DNA of 64,000 bases, taken from Mycolicibacterium monacense. Lineage in GTDB: Bacteria; Actinomycetota; Actinomycetes; Mycobacteriales; Mycobacteriaceae. The first letter of the stretch is position 1; every line of letters begins with the position of its first letter. The DNA is taken from positions 992,001 to 1,056,000 of the forward strand of contig NZ_AP022617.1 in NCBI RefSeq assembly GCF_010731575.1. Reading direction: 5' to 3'. The position numbers and the translations under genes were made by a program. The notes under the pieces are model-generated. The model had not been told where the DNA came from. It did not search any database and saw only the letters and a list, made by a program, of their open reading frames with translations. Of the stretch, positions 1-13,560 are shown one piece after another.

Positions 1-129
1 CTGTTCGCCGAGTGCCTGCTCGCCGGTTTCGACGAGGTGCTCGCCATCGGCGGTCCCGGCCGCGCCAGCCCGGCGTCGTTCACCCTGGAGTCCGAAAAAC
101 CGTCACCGAATGGGAGTGCGCCACAATGA
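1..129 (+). CDS. 3' end of an upstream gene, possibly WS/DGAT-type acyltransferase
   Basis: Frame 1 is open from the first base and ends at TGA 127-129, giving the last 42 residues of a protein cut by the window edge. The stop overlaps the ATG of the next gene (126), so the two are probably translationally coupled. The visible tail contains no diagnostic motif. In M. tuberculosis the gene before plsC is, as I recall, Rv2484c, a wax ester synthase/diacylglycerol acyltransferase. That identity is inferred from gene order only, and a different gene cannot be excluded. Confidence 0.5.
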   Translation: MFAECLLAGFDEVLAIGGPGRASPASFTLESEKPSPNGSAPQ

Positions 130-1811
130 GTCCGGACGACGGTCAGCAGTCCGAGCGGCGTCCCATGCGTCTGCCGGGGTCGGTCGCGGAGATCCTCGCC
201 GCACCGGAGGGGCCGCAGGTCGGCGCGTTCTTCGATCTCGACGGCACGCTGGTGGCCGGGTTCACCGGCGTCATCATGACCCGGGACCGGTTGCGCCGCA
301 GGCAGATGAGCGTGGGGGAGTTCATCGGCATGGTGCAGGCCGGGCTCAACCACCAACTCGGCCGGTCGGAGTTCGAAGACCTCATCGGCAAGGGCGCGCG
401 CATGCTACGCGGCAGTTCGCTCAGCGACATCGACGAACTCGCCGAACGCCTCTTCCTGCAGCACGTCCGCGACCGTATCTACCCCGAGATGCGCGCGCTG
501 GTCCGTGCGCACATGGCGCGGGGTCACACCGTCGTGCTCAGTTCGTCGGCGCTGACGGTGCAGGTCGAACCCGTGGCCCGGTACCTCGGCATCCAGAACG
601 TGCTGAGCAACAAGTTCGAGACCGACGACAACGGGTGCATCACCGGTGAGGTGGTCCGGCCCATTCTGTGGGGGCCGGGGAAAGCCCATGCGGTGCAGGC
701 GTTCGCGGCCCGCAACGGCGTCGACCTGTCGAAGAGCTACTTCTACGCCGACGGGGACGAGGACGTCGCGCTGATGTACCTCGTCGGCAACCCGCGGCCC
801 ACCAACCCGGCGGGCAAGCTCGCCGCCGTCGCCGCCAAGCGCGGGTGGCCGGTGCTGCGGTTCAGCAGCCGCAGCGGTAGCAGTCCACTCTCCCAGCTGC
901 GCACGGTCGCCGGCATCGGATCGGTTTTACCGGTCGCCGCCAGCGCGCTCGGCGTGGGACTGCTCACCCGCAACAGGCGTACCGGGGTGAACTTCTTCAC
1001 CTCGACGTGGAGCCGGTTGCTGCTCACCACTGCCGGCATCAACCTCAACGTGCTCGGCCGGGAGAACCTGACCGCACAGCGCCCCGCGGTGTTCATCTTC
1101 AACCACCGCAATCAGGCCGACCCGCTCATCGCGGGCAGGCTGGTCGAGACCGACTTCACGACGGTGGGCAAGAAGGAACTCGAGAACGACCCGCTGATCG
1201 GCACCATCGGCAAGGTGATGGACGCGGCGTTCATCGACCGCGACGATCCCAAGGCCGCCGTCGAAGGTCTTCGCAAGGTCGAAGAGCTTGCCGGAAAGGG
1301 TCTTTCGATCCTGATCGCGCCCGAGGGCACCCGCCTGGACACCACCGAGGTCGGGGAGTTCAAGAAGGGTCCGTTCCGCATCGCCATGTCGGCGCGGATA
1401 CCGATCGTGCCGATCGTCATCCGCAACGCGGAGGTCGTCGCCGCGCGTGATTCGAGCACCTTCAATCCCGGCACCGTCGACATCGCGGTCTATCCGCCCA
1501 TCCCGACCGAGGACTGGACGCTGCAGGATCTGCCCGACCGCATCGCCGAGATCCGGCAGATCTACCTCGACACCCTCAAGGCGTGGCCGCACGGAAACCT
1601 GCCGGTCCCCGCCCTCTACAAACGGTCGCCGGGGGAGGCGGTGGAGCCACGCAAGGTCGAGGACAAGCCGGCCAAGAAGGCCGCCAAGAAGGCCGCCAAG
1701 AAAACACCGGCGAAGAAGACGCCGGCGAAGAAGGCCGCCAAGACCGCTGAGCCGCAACAGAAAACGTCGGCCAACGGCAGGTCGCAGCCCGGGGTGAAAG
1801 GTCGACAGTGA
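126..1811 (+). CDS. plsC: HAD-like phosphatase / 1-acylglycerol-3-phosphate acyltransferase fusion (PlsC)
   Basis: The 561-residue protein joins two enzymes of phospholipid synthesis. The N-terminal half is a HAD-IB phosphatase-like domain with the nucleophile motif DLDGT at residues 37-41. The C-terminal half is a PlsC acyltransferase with an HX4D-type motif (NHRNQAD, H327 and D332) and an EGTR motif near 400. It should acylate lysophosphatidate at the membrane; the role of the HAD part is not known. The last ~60 residues form a Lys/Ala/Pro-rich tail with AAKK and TPAKK repeats, as in mycobacterial basic tails. I chose ATG 126 because it overlaps the upstream TGA and the residues before it look random. 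The stop overlaps the GTG of plsB, so the pair is coupled. It resembles Rv2483c. Confidence 0.9.
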   Translation: MSPDDGQQSERRPMRLPGSVAEILAAPEGPQVGAFFDLDGTLVAGFTGVIMTRDRLRRRQMSVGEFIGMVQAGLNHQLGRSEFEDLIGKGARMLRGSSLSDIDELAERLFLQHVRDRIYPEMRALVRAHMARGHTVVLSSSALTVQVEPVARYLGIQNVLSNKFETDDNGCITGEVVRPILWGPGKAHAVQAFAARNGVDLSKSYFYADGDEDVALMYLVGNPRPTNPAGKLAAVAAKRGWPVLRFSSRSGSSPLSQLRTVAGIGSVLPVAASALGVGLLTRNRRTGVNFFTSTWSRLLLTTAGINLNVLGRENLTAQRPAVFIFNHRNQADPLIAGRLVETDFTTVGKKELENDPLIGTIGKVMDAAFIDRDDPKAAVEGLRKVEELAGKGLSILIAPEGTRLDTTEVGEFKKGPFRIAMSARIPIVPIVIRNAEVVAARDSSTFNPGTVDIAVYPPIPTEDWTLQDLPDRIAEIRQIYLDTLKAWPHGNLPVPALYKRSPGEAVEPRKVEDKPAKKAAKKAAKKTPAKKTPAKKAAKTAEPQQKTSANGRSQPGVKGRQ

Positions 1812-4180
1812 AGCTGCCCGACGACTACTACGCCAGCTTCACCACCACGGACGACGCGCTGGTGCTGGCCGCCGCGTCGTCGCCGGCCGAGGTGGAACTG
1901 CTCGACGAGTGGCTGGCCGCCCAACGCCACGACAACCCCGACGTCGAGGTCGACGTGCTGCAGCTACCCGTCGACGGGGAACCGTCGCCCGGCGTCCTCG
2001 CCAAACTGGTCGAAGAACTCGAGGCCGACGAGGACCGCACCGTCGTGCCGGTGCGGGTGTTCTGGGTGCCCGCGGGTCTGCCCACGCGGTCGAAGGTGGT
2101 GGCGCTGATCTCCGGTCGCGACACCTACCGTCCACCCGAGATCCTGCAGCGCCGCATCCTCAAACGCGACCGGACCCGGGCCCGCGTCATCGCCGGTGAA
2201 CCCGCCAAGGTCTCCGAACTCCGTCAGCAGTGGCACGACCACACCGTCGCCGAGAACCCACGCGATTTCGCGCATTTCGTCGTCCGCCGCGCGGTGCTGG
2301 CGATCGAGCGCGTCGAGTACCGGCTGCTGGGCCCCGAGTACAAGTCGCCCCGGCTGGTGAAGCCGGAGATCCTCGCCTCCACCAAATTCCGTGCCGGACT
2401 GGAGAAGATCCCCGGTGCGACGGTGGACGAGGCAGGCAAGATGCTCGACGAACTGGCCACCGGGTGGAGCCGGGTGTCGGTGGACCTCATCCCGAACCTC
2501 AGCCGGCTGATCGTCAAACGGGGCTTCGACACCAACATCGACTACGACCACACCGAGATCGCCAGGCTGCGAAGCGATCTGGAGAACCATCCGGCGGTGC
2601 TGCTGTTCTCTCACCGGTCGTATCTCGACGGCGGTGTCGTCCCCGTCGCGATGCAGGAGAACCGGCTGCCCCCGGTGCACATGTTCGCCGGCATCAACCT
2701 GTCCTTCGGTTTCATGGGGCCGCTGCTGCGTCGGTCCGGCGTGATCTTCATCCGCCGCAACGTCGCCGGAGACCCCCTGTACAAGTACGTGCTCAAGGAG
2801 TACGTCGGCTACGTCGTGCAGAAGCGGTTCAACCTCAGCTGGTCCATCGAGGGCACCCGGTCGCGCACCGGGAAGATGCTGCCCCCCAAGCTCGGTCTGC
2901 TTGCCTACGTCGCCGACGCGTACCTCGCCGGCCGCAGCGACGACATCCTGCTGCAGCCGGTGTCGATCAGTTTCGATCAGCTGCACGAGATCTCCGAGTA
3001 CGCCGACTACGCCCGCGGGGGCGAGAAGACCCCGGAGGGGCTGAGCTGGCTGTACAACTACATCAAGGCGCAGGGGGAGCGAAGCTACGGCAAGATCTAT
3101 GTCCGCTTCCCCGAAGCGGTTTCGATGCGCCAGTACCTCGGTGAACCCGGTGGCCCGATCGCGACCGACGAGTCCGCCAAACGGCTCGCGATGCAGAAGA
3201 TGGCCTTCGAAGTGGCCTGGCGCATCCTGCAGGTGACGCCGATCAACGCGACCGCACTGGTGTCGGGACTGCTGCTGACCACCCGCGGCGTCGCACTCAC
3301 CCTCGACCAGCTGCACCACACCCTGCAGGACGGGCTCGACTACCTGATGCGCAAGGACAAGCCGCTGACCAACAGCGCGCTGCGCCTGCGCACCCCCGAG
3401 GGGGTGCAGGCCGCGGTCGATGCGTTGTCCAACGGCCACCCCGTCACCAAGGTGGACAGTGGTCGCGAACCGGTCTGGTACATCGCGGCCGACGACGAGC
3501 ACGAGGCGGCGTTCTACCGCAACACCCTCATCCACGCGTTCCTCGAGACGTCGATCGTGGAGTTGGCGCTGGGGTACGCCGCACGCGCGGACGGGGATCC
3601 GCTGGAGGCGTTCTGGACACAGGCGGCACGGTTGCGCGATCTTCTGAAGTTCGACTTCTACTTCGCCGACTCGGCGGCGTTCCGCGAGCACGTCGTCGAG
3701 GAGATGTCGTGGCGGGCCGACTGGGAGTCGCAGGTGGCCGCCGGAGGTGAGCGGATCGACGCACTGCTGCGGGAGAAGCGGCCCCTGATGGCCGGCGCGA
3801 TGCTGCGGCCGTTCTTCGAGGCCTACGAGATCCTGGCGAGCGCCCTGCGCGACGCCCCGGCCGACATCGAGGAGAAGGACCTCATCAAGCGGGCCATGGG
3901 GTTGGGCCGCCAGTACGTCGCGCAGGACCGGGTGCGCAGCAACGAGTCGGTGTCGGCACTGCTGTTCAGCACCGCCCGGCAGGTCGCCGCCGATCAGCAC
4001 CTGCTGGAATCCGGTCCGGACCTCGAGGTGCGGCGTACGGCGTTCTGTGAGGAGCTGGGCGGGATCCTGGCCGACATGGACAAGGTCGACCGGTACGCCC
4101 GCGAGCAGTTCATGGCGCGGGAGGCCGAACGTCACCGGGCCAAGACGGGTCGAGCCGCGGTGAACCGCCCGGCAGGGTGA
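1808..4180 (+). CDS. plsB: Glycerol-3-phosphate 1-O-acyltransferase
   Basis: The 790-residue product carries out the first acylation of glycerol 3-phosphate in membrane phospholipid and triacylglycerol synthesis. The acyltransferase core shows HRSYLD (H269 to D274), the following IRRN block, and EGTRSRTGK near 348, which match the HX4D and substrate-binding motifs of the PlsB family. The length fits bacterial PlsB (about 790-810). GTG 1808 overlaps the plsC stop by four bases (GTGA), so translation is probably coupled, and the products act in consecutive steps. The long C-terminal part after ~residue 480 is typical of PlsB and carries no other domain that I can name. It corresponds to plsB2 (Rv2482c). 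Confidence 0.93.
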   Translation: MKLPDDYYASFTTTDDALVLAAASSPAEVELLDEWLAAQRHDNPDVEVDVLQLPVDGEPSPGVLAKLVEELEADEDRTVVPVRVFWVPAGLPTRSKVVALISGRDTYRPPEILQRRILKRDRTRARVIAGEPAKVSELRQQWHDHTVAENPRDFAHFVVRRAVLAIERVEYRLLGPEYKSPRLVKPEILASTKFRAGLEKIPGATVDEAGKMLDELATGWSRVSVDLIPNLSRLIVKRGFDTNIDYDHTEIARLRSDLENHPAVLLFSHRSYLDGGVVPVAMQENRLPPVHMFAGINLSFGFMGPLLRRSGVIFIRRNVAGDPLYKYVLKEYVGYVVQKRFNLSWSIEGTRSRTGKMLPPKLGLLAYVADAYLAGRSDDILLQPVSISFDQLHEISEYADYARGGEKTPEGLSWLYNYIKAQGERSYGKIYVRFPEAVSMRQYLGEPGGPIATDESAKRLAMQKMAFEVAWRILQVTPINATALVSGLLLTTRGVALTLDQLHHTLQDGLDYLMRKDKPLTNSALRLRTPEGVQAAVDALSNGHPVTKVDSGREPVWYIAADDEHEAAFYRNTLIHAFLETSIVELALGYAARADGDPLEAFWTQAARLRDLLKFDFYFADSAAFREHVVEEMSWRADWESQVAAGGERIDALLREKRPLMAGAMLRPFFEAYEILASALRDAPADIEEKDLIKRAMGLGRQYVAQDRVRSNESVSALLFSTARQVAADQHLLESGPDLEVRRTAFCEELGGILADMDKVDRYAREQFMAREAERHRAKTGRAAVNRPAG

Positions 4181-4194
4181 CGCCGAACACGCCA

Positions 4195-4200
4195 TACCCT
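4195..4200 (+). promoter_or_regulatory. Putative -10 of a leaderless promoter for the CopD/CtaG gene
   Basis: TACCCT (TAnnnT pattern) is followed by six bases and then ATG 4207. This fits mycobacterial leaderless transcription and supports ATG 4207 over the upstream GTG 4177, which would only overlap the plsB stop. Confidence 0.4.
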
Positions 4201-4206
4201 GGGAAC

Positions 4207-6204
4207 ATGACCACGGTTGCGGTGAAGACACGCCCCAGCGCGGTGTGGCCCGTGCTGGTGGGCGTGGCCGCCCTGGCCGGTCTCACCGCCGCCGGTATCG
4301 GCGCGCTGTCGCTCGCGGACGCGTTGACCGCCACCGGGCTGCCCGATCCGGGCCCGGTCACCACCTACGGGCTGCCGTTCGTGCGGGCGGCCGGGGAGAT
4401 CGCCGCGGTGACCGCCGTTGGCGCCTTCCTGTTCGCGGCGTTCCTGGTGCCGCCGCAGGCCAACGGCGTGCTCGACGTCGCGGGATACCGGGCGTTGCGG
4501 TTGGGCACGGCGGCCTCGGCGGTGTGGACGGTGTGCGCGGTGCTCCTCGTGCCGTTGACCGTGTCGGACGTATCGGGCCAGGCGCTGCGCGACCACCTCA
4601 ACCCGGTCGAGATCTGGTCGGTGGCGGGTCAGGTCGACGTGGCGAGTGCCTGGCGGTGGACGGCGCTGCTGGCGGCCGTCGTCACGCTGGCCGCCCTGCC
4701 GGTGCTGCGATGGGCCTGGACGCCGCCGCTGTTCGCCGGGTCCCTGCTCACGCTCATGCCGCTCGCGCTGACCGGGCATTCGTCGTCGGGCGGTGCGCAC
4801 GACCTGGCCACCAACAGCCTGGTCATCCATCTCGTCGCCGGCGCGCTGTGGGCCGGCGGTCTGCTGGCGCTGTTGGTGCACGCCCTGCGCGGCGGCGAGC
4901 ACGGGGACGTCGCGGCCCGCCGGTTCTCCGCGGTCGCGCTGTGGTGCTTCGTCGCGATGGCGCTCAGCGGCGTGATCAACGCGCTGGTGCGGATGTCGCC
5001 AGCCGACCTGTTCCGCACCGAGTACGGCGGTCTGGTGCTCGCCAAGGCGGCGGCGCTGACGGTGCTCGGGGTGCTCGGCTACCTGCAGCGCCGCAAGGGG
5101 GTGGCGGGTCTGCAGGCCGACCCCGGCGCGCGGGGTCCGTTGGTGCGCCTGGCGCTGGTCGAGGCCGTGCTGTTCGGCGCGACGTTCGGCATCGCGGTCG
5201 GTCTCGGCCGCACACCGCCCCCTCCGCCGGGACGCCAGCCCACCCCGGTGGAGGTCGAGATCGGCTACGACCTGGCCGGTCCGCCGACCGTCACCCGCAT
5301 CCTGTTCGACTGGCGCTTCGACCTGATCCTGGGCAGTGCGGCGATCATCCTGGCGCTGGTCTACCTCGCCGGGTGGTGGCGGCTGCGGCGACGCGGTGAC
5401 GCCTGGCCGGCCGGGCGCACGGTCGCGTGGCTGCTCGGTTGCGCGACGCTGCTGATCACGACGTCCTCGGGACTCGGCCGGTACATGCCGGCGATGTTCA
5501 GCGTGCACATGGTCGCGCACATGCTGCTGTCGATGCTGGTACCGATCCTGCTGGTGCTCGGTGCGCCGGTCACGATGGCGCTGCGCGCGCTGCCGGTGGC
5601 GGGAAAGGGCAAGCCGCCGGGCCCGCGGGAGTGGCTGCTGGCCGCCCTGCACTCGCGGGTGTCACGCGTGCTCACCCATCCGATCGTCGCGCTCGCGCTG
5701 TTCGTCGCCGGCTTCTACGGGCTGTACTTCGGGGGACTGTTCGAGGCGGCCGTCGACGACCACGCGGCCCACGTCGTGATGAACATCCACTTCCTGCTCA
5801 GTGGCTACCTCTTCTACTGGGTCGTGATCGGCGTCGACCCGACCCCCCGGCGCATCCCGCAGCTCGCCAAGCTCGCGATCGTGTTCGCCTCGCTGCCCCT
5901 GCACGCATTCTTCGGGGTGGTGCTGATGGGCATGAACTCGGTGCTCGCCGAGGACTTCTACCGGTCGCTGCACCTGAGCTGGCACAACGATCTGCTCGCC
6001 GACCAGAAGCTCGGCGGCAGCATCGCCTGGGCCGCGGGCGAGATCCCGCTGGTGCTGGTGCTGCTCGCGCTGCTCATCCAGTGGCGCCGCAGCGACGATC
6101 GCGACGCGAAACGGCTCGACCGGGCGGCCGAGCGGGACCACGATGCCGACCTGGCCGCCTACAACGCGATGCTGGCCGAACTGGCCCGGCGCGACGGCCG
6201 CTGA
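4207..6204 (+). CDS. CopD / caa3-type CtaG fusion membrane protein
   Basis: This 665-residue polytopic membrane protein has an N-terminal CopD-like half (hydrophobic helices with conserved His near GHSSSGGAH) and a C-terminal caa3 CtaG-like half. The C-terminal half has HMVAHMLLSM, HAAHVVMNIHF and SWHND, His-rich helices that could bind copper. Such fusions are thought to handle copper for cytochrome oxidase maturation at the plasma membrane. A homologue is Rv0102 in M. tuberculosis, which lies elsewhere in that genome. The ATG start is supported by a -10-like TACCCT six bases upstream; GTG 4177 overlapping the plsB stop is the alternative and adds 10 residues. The cytoplasmic tail is charged (Arg/Asp-rich). 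Confidence 0.85.
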   Translation: MTTVAVKTRPSAVWPVLVGVAALAGLTAAGIGALSLADALTATGLPDPGPVTTYGLPFVRAAGEIAAVTAVGAFLFAAFLVPPQANGVLDVAGYRALRLGTAASAVWTVCAVLLVPLTVSDVSGQALRDHLNPVEIWSVAGQVDVASAWRWTALLAAVVTLAALPVLRWAWTPPLFAGSLLTLMPLALTGHSSSGGAHDLATNSLVIHLVAGALWAGGLLALLVHALRGGEHGDVAARRFSAVALWCFVAMALSGVINALVRMSPADLFRTEYGGLVLAKAAALTVLGVLGYLQRRKGVAGLQADPGARGPLVRLALVEAVLFGATFGIAVGLGRTPPPPPGRQPTPVEVEIGYDLAGPPTVTRILFDWRFDLILGSAAIILALVYLAGWWRLRRRGDAWPAGRTVAWLLGCATLLITTSSGLGRYMPAMFSVHMVAHMLLSMLVPILLVLGAPVTMALRALPVAGKGKPPGPREWLLAALHSRVSRVLTHPIVALALFVAGFYGLYFGGLFEAAVDDHAAHVVMNIHFLLSGYLFYWVVIGVDPTPRRIPQLAKLAIVFASLPLHAFFGVVLMGMNSVLAEDFYRSLHLSWHNDLLADQKLGGSIAWAAGEIPLVLVLLALLIQWRRSDDRDAKRLDRAAERDHDADLAAYNAMLAELARRDGR

Positions 6205-6349
6205 CGGCGCCTGTCCACAGCGCCCGATTCATCCACAGCACCCCCGCGGGTCCGCACCGGGTGCCGCCCGCCGTCGGTGGCGTCCCGGTGAATGGCGGTA
6301 CCGGCGAGACACCGTCGGCCCGTGGATCAGACAGGAATCGAGGCTCACC

Positions 6350-6856
6350 ATGTTCGAGACGCCCATCACCGTCGTCGGCAACATCGTCAACAACCCGTAC
6401 CGGCAGCGCGTCGGCGATCAGGAGGTGATGAGGTTCCGCGTGGCCAGCAACTCCCGGCGCCGCACCGCCGACGGCTCCTGGGAGCCGGGCAACTCGCTGT
6501 TCGTCAGCGTGAGCTGCTGGGGCAAACTGGTCACCGGGGTCGGTGCCTCGCTCGGGAAGGGTGACGCCGTGATCGTTGTCGGACACGTGCACACCAGCGA
6601 GTACGACGACCGTGAGGGCGTACGCCGTTCGTCGGTCGAGGTGCGCGCGACCGCGGTCGGCCCGGATCTCAGCCGCTGCGTCGCCCGGGTCGAGACGTTG
6701 CGCCAGTCCGGTCCCGCCGGAGCCGGTGAGGCACCGGAAGCCCCCGAAACCGGCGGTGAAGTAGCCGACGGCGCAGACGCCGAGGCCGGCCACACCGGTC
6801 CGGGCACCGGTCCGGGCGACCCCGACGCCGCGGAGGCGCTGCCACTGAGCGCCTAG
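6350..6856 (+). CDS. Single-stranded DNA-binding protein paralogue (OB fold)
   Basis: The 168-residue protein has an N-terminal SSB-type OB fold (residues ~1-112), beginning METPITV-like (MFETPITVVGN) and with SWEPGNSLFVSVSCWG in the DNA-binding strands. The remaining tail is rich in Gly, Pro, Ala and Glu. It ends EALPLSA and lacks the acidic DDDxPF-type tip that housekeeping SSB uses to recruit partners, so it looks like the mycobacterial second SSB (Rv2478c-like) and not the replicative one. ATG 6350 is chosen because the OB fold begins there; the upstream in-frame sequence has no SSB similarity. It sits alone between the CtaG gene and the ABC-F gene. Confidence 0.88.
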   Translation: MFETPITVVGNIVNNPYRQRVGDQEVMRFRVASNSRRRTADGSWEPGNSLFVSVSCWGKLVTGVGASLGKGDAVIVVGHVHTSEYDDREGVRRSSVEVRATAVGPDLSRCVARVETLRQSGPAGAGEAPEAPETGGEVADGADAEAGHTGPGTGPGDPDAAEALPLSA

Positions 6857-6873
6857 CCACATCCGGCCACGCC

Positions 6874-6879
6874 TAGGAT
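6874..6879 (+). promoter_or_regulatory. Putative -10 box for the ABC-F gene
   Basis: TAGGAT lies 54 bases before ATG 6933, leaving a leader of about 47 bases that contains the GAAAGG ribosome-binding site. No clear -35 element was seen. Confidence 0.3.
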
Positions 6880-6932
6880 GGGGCCCGCGGCAACAGACGT
6901 TGACCACGCTTTGAGAAAGGCAACACCACGGC

Positions 6933-8606
<1,674 letters not shown>

Positions 8607-8637
8607 TCCGGCGGGGCAGAGCGGAGCGACCGAGGGA

Positions 8638-8643
8638 TAGTGT
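8638..8643 (+). promoter_or_regulatory. Putative -10 box for the glutamate dehydrogenase gene
   Basis: TAGTGT lies in the 94-base gap after the ABC-F gene, 57 bases before ATG 8701, and would give a leader of about 50 bases. Confidence 0.3.
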
Positions 8644-8700
8644 CGCTCGTGCACCGTCCAACGGCGGGCGGTGCGCGGGTGTGAGTCAGGAGTGATCCGC

Positions 8701-11700
8701 ATGACGGGAACCGGTGCCGACGCTGCGCGCAACCCTTCGACGGAGACGCTCGACCGGTTGGCGAAGGCCTACGCCGAGACGTACCGCGGACCGCAGCAGG
8801 GGGAGTCGGCGGCGGACACTGCGACGTCGGGTGCGGTCGACCCGGCGGACATGCTGGAGTCCTCGGAACTCGTGCGGGCCCATCACCGACTCGCCGAACG
8901 CAGGCAGGCCGGGGAGACCCTGGTCGCGGCGTACGGCGTCGACGGCGCCGACGACGCCGAGGGGCTCGGCCCCGCGCTGCAGGTGGTGACCGATCAGGCG
9001 CCGACGCTCATCGACTCGGTGACGGTGCTGCTGCACCGGCTCGGCGTGGCCTACCGCGCGATCATGAATCCGGTGCTGCGGGTGCGCCGCGGACCCGCCG
9101 GTGAGCTGCTCGAGGCGCGTCCGGCCTCCGAAACGGCCGACGGCGAGGGTGACGACGAGGCCTGGATCCACATCGAGCTCTCCGAATCCGCCGACCGCTC
9201 GTCGGTGGCGGCGGCCAGGCGGATGCTCCCGCGCATCCTCGCCGACGCCCGTCAGGTCAGCATCGACGGCAGCGCCATGGTGGCGCGGCTGCAGTCGCTG
9301 GCCAACGACATCGAGGCCGACACCCGCGGCCACTTCACCGCACCGGAACGCAAGGACGTCGCCGCGCTGGCGCGGTGGCTGGCCGACGGGCACTTCATCC
9401 TCATCGGCTGCCAGCGGTGTCCGGTCACCGCGACCGAATCGTCGGTCGAGGCCGACAGCCGCCTCGGCGTCCTTCGGCTGCGCGAAGACGTGCTGGCGCC
9501 GCTGACCCGCGAGGGTGACCTGCTGGCGCTCGCGCAGGCCACGATCCCGAGCTATGTGCGCTACGGCGCCAACCCGTACGTCGTGGTCATCCGTGAAGAG
9601 GTCATCCGCGAAGAGGGAGCCGGAGGCGACGGCTACGACGCGGTCGAACACCGTTTCGTCGGCCTGTTCACCGTCGCCGCGATGAACGCCAATGTGCTCG
9701 GCATACCGCTGATCTCGCGGCGGGTCAACGAGGCGCTGGCCATCGCCCAGCGCGACCCCAGCCACCCCGCGCAGCTGCTGCTCGACATCATCCAGACCAT
9801 TCCGCGTCCGGAGTTGTTCGCCCTGCAGGCCGACGAACTGCTCGACATGGCTATGGCGGTCATCGATCTGGGCTCCCGGCGGCGCACCCTGCTATTCCTG
9901 CGCGCCGACAGCCTGGCGCACTTCATCGCGGCCCTGGTGTACCTGCCTCGTGACCGCTACACCACCGCCGTCCGCCTCGAGATGCAGGACATCCTGGTCC
10001 GCGAACTCGGCGGTGAGAGCATCGACTACTCGGCCCGGGTCAGTGAATCACCCTGGGCAGTCGTACATTTCACCGTCCGGCTGCCGGATGGTTCGCGGCC
10101 CGGGGACGTCGACGTGTCCCCGGAGAACGAGGAGCGCATCCAGCGTGAGCTCACCGAGGCGGCCCGCACGTGGGGCGACCGGCTGCTCGGCGCCGCCGCA
10201 TCCGGCGACCTGAGACAGGACGCGGCGGAGCATTACGCCGGCGCGTTCCCCGAGGACTACAAGCAGGCCGTCACACCGGCCGAGGCGATCAACGACATCG
10301 CGATCATCGAGGCGCTGCAGGACAATTCGGTCAAACTCGTGTTCGCCGAGGGCGGTAAGGACCGCGTCGGCAAGCTCACCTGGTACCTCGGCGGCCGATC
10401 GGCGTCACTGAGCCAGCTGCTGCCCATGCTGCAGTCCATGGGCGTCGTGGTCCTCGAGGAACGACCGTTCACGGTGACCCGGGCCGACGGTTTGGCCGTC
10501 TGGATCTACCAGTTCAAGATCCGGCCGCACCACACCATGCCGGAGTCGGTGGGCGACGGGTCCGACCGGGACGCGACCGCCGCCAGGTTCGCCGACGCGG
10601 TGACCGCGATCTGGAACGGCCGCACGGAGATCGACCGGTTCAACGAACTGGTGCTGCGGGCCGGGCTGAGCTGGCAGCAGGTCATGGTGCTGCGGGCGTA
10701 CGCGAAGTATCTGCGGCAGGCCGGTTTTCCGTACAGCCAGTCGTTCATCGAATCCGTGGTCAACGACAACCCGCACACCGCCCGGTCGCTGGTGGAGCTG
10801 TTCGAGGCGCTGTTCGATCCGACCGAGAGCGCAAAGGAACGCGACGCCCAGAGTGCGGCCGCGGCCGTCGCCGCCGACATCGACGCCCTCACGGGTTTGG
10901 ACACCGACCGGGTGCTGCGCGCGTTCGCCTCGATGGTCCAGGCCACGCTGCGCACCAACCACTTCGTCGCGCGGGCGGAGTCGGCCCGGGCCCGCGACGT
11001 GTTCGCGATCAAACTCGATCCCGGGCTGATCGACGAACTGCCCTTGCCCAGGCCCAAATTCGAGATCTTCGTGTACTCCCCTCGGGTCGAGGGCGTCCAC
11101 CTGCGGTTCGGCTACGTGGCCCGCGGCGGTCTGCGGTGGTCGGATCGGCGGGAGGACTTCCGCACCGAGGTCCTCGGTCTGGTCAAGGCGCAGGCGGTGA
11201 AGAACGCCGTCATCGTGCCCGTGGGCGCCAAGGGCGGGTTCGTCGTCAAACAGCCCCCGGTGCCGACCGGTGACGCCGCAGCCGATCGCGACGCCCAGCG
11301 CGCCGAGGGGGTGGCCTGCTACAAGCTGTTCATCAGCGGCCTGCTGGACATCACCGACAACGTCGACAAGATCAGCGGCGAGGTGGTCGCACCGCCCGAC
11401 GTGGTCCGCCGCGACGGCGACGACGCCTACCTGGTGGTGGCCGCCGACAAGGGCACCGCGACGTTCTCCGACATCGCCAACGAGGTCGCCAAGTCCTACG
11501 GCTTCTGGATGGGAGACGCGTTCGCCTCCGGCGGGTCGGTCGGTTACGACCACAAGGCGATGGGCATCACCGCCAAGGGCGCCTGGGAGTCGGTCAAACG
11601 CCACTTCCGCGAGATGGGCGTCGACACCCAGTCGGAGGACTTCACGGTCGTCGGCATCGGCGATATGAGCGGCGACGTGTTCGGCAACGGAATGCTGCTG

Positions 11701-13560
11701 TCCGAACACATCCGGCTCGTCGCCGCGTTCGACCACCGGCACGTGTTCCTCGACCCCGCCCCGGACGCCGCGACGTCATTCGAGGAACGGAGGCGGCTGT
11801 TCGACCTGCCCCGCTCGTCGTGGGAGGACTACGACCGGTCCCTGATCAGCGAGGGCGGCGGTGTGTACAGCCGTGAGCACAAGTCGATCCCGGTGAGCCC
11901 ACAGGTCCGCGAGGTGCTCGGCCTCGACGACGGCGTCGAGGAGATGACACCGCCCGCGCTGATCAAGGCGATCCTCAAGGCGCCGGTCGACCTGCTGTGG
12001 AACGGCGGTATCGGCACCTACGTCAAGGCCGAGGCCGAATCCGAAGGCGACGTCGGCGACCGCGCCAACGATCCGGTGCGGGTGAACGCGAATCAGGTGC
12101 GCGCCAAGGTGATCGGCGAAGGTGGCAACCTCGGCGTCACGTCCCGCGGGCGCATCGAGTTCGACCTCGCGGGGGGCCGGATCAACACCGACGCCCTGGA
12201 CAACTCCGCGGGTGTGGACTGCTCCGACCACGAGGTCAACATCAAGATCCTCATCGACTCACTGGTCACGGCCGGAAAGGTGAGTGCCGACGAACGCACC
12301 GACCTGCTCCTGTCGATGACCGACGAGGTCGGTGAGCTGGTGCTGTCGGACAACCGGGACCAGAACGACCTGATGGGCACCAGCCGCGCCAACGCGGCGG
12401 GCCTGCTGCCGGTGCACTCGCGGATGATCACCCACCTCGTCCAGCAGCACGGTATGAACCGTGAGCTCGAGGCGCTGCCCTCGGACAAGGAGATCCGCCG
12501 CCGGCTCGACGCCGGGATGGGCCTGACCTCACCGGAACTGGCGACGTTGATGGCACACGTCAAGCTGGCGCTCAAGGCCGACCTGCTCGACAGCGAACTC
12601 CCCGACCAGGAGGCGTTCGCCGCCCGGCTGCCGCGCTACTTCCCGTCCACCCTGCGGGATCAGTTCGCCGCCGACACCCGTTCACATCAGCTGCGCCGCG
12701 AGATCGTCACCACGATGCTGGTCAACGACGTCGTCGACACCAGCGGCATCACCTACGCGTACCGGATCAGCGAGGACGCCGGCGTCGGGCCGATCGACGC
12801 GGTGCGCAGCTTCGTCGCGGTCAGCGCCATCTTCCGGGTGGGTGACGTGTGGCGGCAGATCCGCGCCGCGAACCTGCCGGTCGCGGTCAGTGACCGGATG
12901 ACCCTCGACCTGCGCCGGCTCATCGACCGGGCGGCGCGCTGGCTGCTGAACTACCGGCCGCAACCACTGGCCGTCGGCGCGGAGATCAACCGGTTCGCCG
13001 ACAAGGTGGCGGCGCTGACCCCGCGGATGGAGGAGTGGCTGCGCGGTGACGACGCGGCCATCGTCGACAAGGAGGCAGGCGAGTTCTGCTCCCACGGGGC
13101 GTCGAAGGAGCTGGCCTATTCGGTGGCGACCGGGCTCTACCAGTTCAGCCTGCTCGACGTCATCGACATCGCCGACATCGACGACCGGGACCCCGCGGAG
13201 GTCGCCGACACGTACTTCGCGCTGATGGACCACCTCAACACCGACAGCCTGCTGACCGCGGTGTCCCAGCTGCCCCGCGGCGACCGCTGGCATTCTCTGG
13301 CGCGGTTGGCGATTCGCGACGACATCTACGGTTCGATACGGTCGTTGTGCTTCGACGTGCTGGCGGTCGGCGAACCCGACGAGAACGGCGAGGAGAAGAT
13401 CGCCGAGTGGGAGATGACCAACGGGTCGCGGGTGGCGCGGGCGCGGCGCACGCTCGCCGAGATCTACGAGGACGGTGAACGGGACCTGGCGACCTTGTCG
13501 GTGGCGGCCCGTCAGATTCGCAGCATGACACGATCGAGTGGAACGGGGTCTTCCGGGTGA
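8701..13560 (+). CDS. gdh: NAD-dependent glutamate dehydrogenase, large (180 kDa) class
   Basis: This 1619-residue protein belongs to the large NAD-GDH class that interconverts glutamate and 2-oxoglutarate in the cytoplasm. The N-terminal ~700 residues form the ACT-like regulatory region. The catalytic region starts near residue 780 with [16 protein letters not shown] and [15 protein letters not shown], followed by the Rossmann part ([22 protein letters not shown]). The length matches the class (about 1600) and Rv2476c, which in mycobacteria is inhibited by the FHA protein GarA. The chosen ATG 8701 has AGGAG about 9 bases upstream; an in-frame start at 8671 would add 10 residues with no support. 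The next gene's GTG overlaps the stop, so the three genes to 14626 form one transcription unit. Confidence 0.95.
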   Translation: MTGTGADAARNPSTETLDRLAKAYAETYRGPQQGESAADTATSGAVDPADMLESSELVRAHHRLAERRQAGETLVAAYGVDGADDAEGLGPALQVVTDQAPTLIDSVTVLLHRLGVAYRAIMNPVLRVRRGPAGELLEARPASETADGEGDDEAWIHIELSESADRSSVAAARRMLPRILADARQVSIDGSAMVARLQSLANDIEADTRGHFTAPERKDVAALARWLADGHFILIGCQRCPVTATESSVEADSRLGVLRLREDVLAPLTREGDLLALAQATIPSYVRYGANPYVVVIREEVIREEGAGGDGYDAVEHRFVGLFTVAAMNANVLGIPLISRRVNEALAIAQRDPSHPAQLLLDIIQTIPRPELFALQADELLDMAMAVIDLGSRRRTLLFLRADSLAHFIAALVYLPRDRYTTAVRLEMQDILVRELGGESIDYSARVSESPWAVVHFTVRLPDGSRPGDVDVSPENEERIQRELTEAARTWGDRLLGAAASGDLRQDAAEHYAGAFPEDYKQAVTPAEAINDIAIIEALQDNSVKLVFAEGGKDRVGKLTWYLGGRSASLSQLLPMLQSMGVVVLEERPFTVTRADGLAVWIYQFKIRPHHTMPESVGDGSDRDATAARFADAVTAIWNGRTEIDRFNELVLRAGLSWQQVMVLRAYAKYLRQAGFPYSQSFIESVVNDNPHTARSLVELFEALFDPTESAKERDAQSAAAAVAADIDALTGLDTDRVLRAFASMVQATLRTNHFVARAESARARDVFAIKLDPGLIDELPLPRPKFEIFVYSPRVEGVHLRFGYVARGGLRWSDRREDFRTEVLGLVKAQAVKNAVIVPVGAKGGFVVKQPPVPTGDAAADRDAQRAEGVACYKLFISGLLDITDNVDKISGEVVAPPDVVRRDGDDAYLVVAADKGTATFSDIANEVAKSYGFWMGDAFASGGSVGYDHKAMGITAKGAWESVKRHFREMGVDTQSEDFTVVGIGDMSGDVFGNGMLLSEHIRLVAAFDHRHVFLDPAPDAATSFEERRRLFDLPRSSWEDYDRSLISEGGGVYSREHKSIPVSPQVREVLGLDDGVEEMTPPALIKAILKAPVDLLWNGGIGTYVKAEAESEGDVGDRANDPVRVNANQVRAKVIGEGGNLGVTSRGRIEFDLAGGRINTDALDNSAGVDCSDHEVNIKILIDSLVTAGKVSADERTDLLLSMTDEVGELVLSDNRDQNDLMGTSRANAAGLLPVHSRMITHLVQQHGMNRELEALPSDKEIRRRLDAGMGLTSPELATLMAHVKLALKADLLDSELPDQEAFAARLPRYFPSTLRDQFAADTRSHQLRREIVTTMLVNDVVDTSGITYAYRISEDAGVGPIDAVRSFVAVSAIFRVGDVWRQIRAANLPVAVSDRMTLDLRRLIDRAARWLLNYRPQPLAVGAEINRFADKVAALTPRMEEWLRGDDAAIVDKEAGEFCSHGASKELAYSVATGLYQFSLLDVIDIADIDDRDPAEVADTYFALMDHLNTDSLLTAVSQLPRGDRWHSLARLAIRDDIYGSIRSLCFDVLAVGEPDENGEEKIAEWEMTNGSRVARARRTLAEIYEDGERDLATLSVAARQIRSMTRSSGTGSSG

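Noticed and set aside
1670..1745. AAKK/TPAKK repeats as a possible DNA repeat or array
   Set aside because: They are codons of the Lys/Ala-rich tail of PlsC and not an independent element.
1964..4231. Long minus-strand open frame (755 codons) antisense to plsB
   Set aside because: It mirrors the codon structure of plsB in a high-GC genome, has no domain pattern and no ribosome site.
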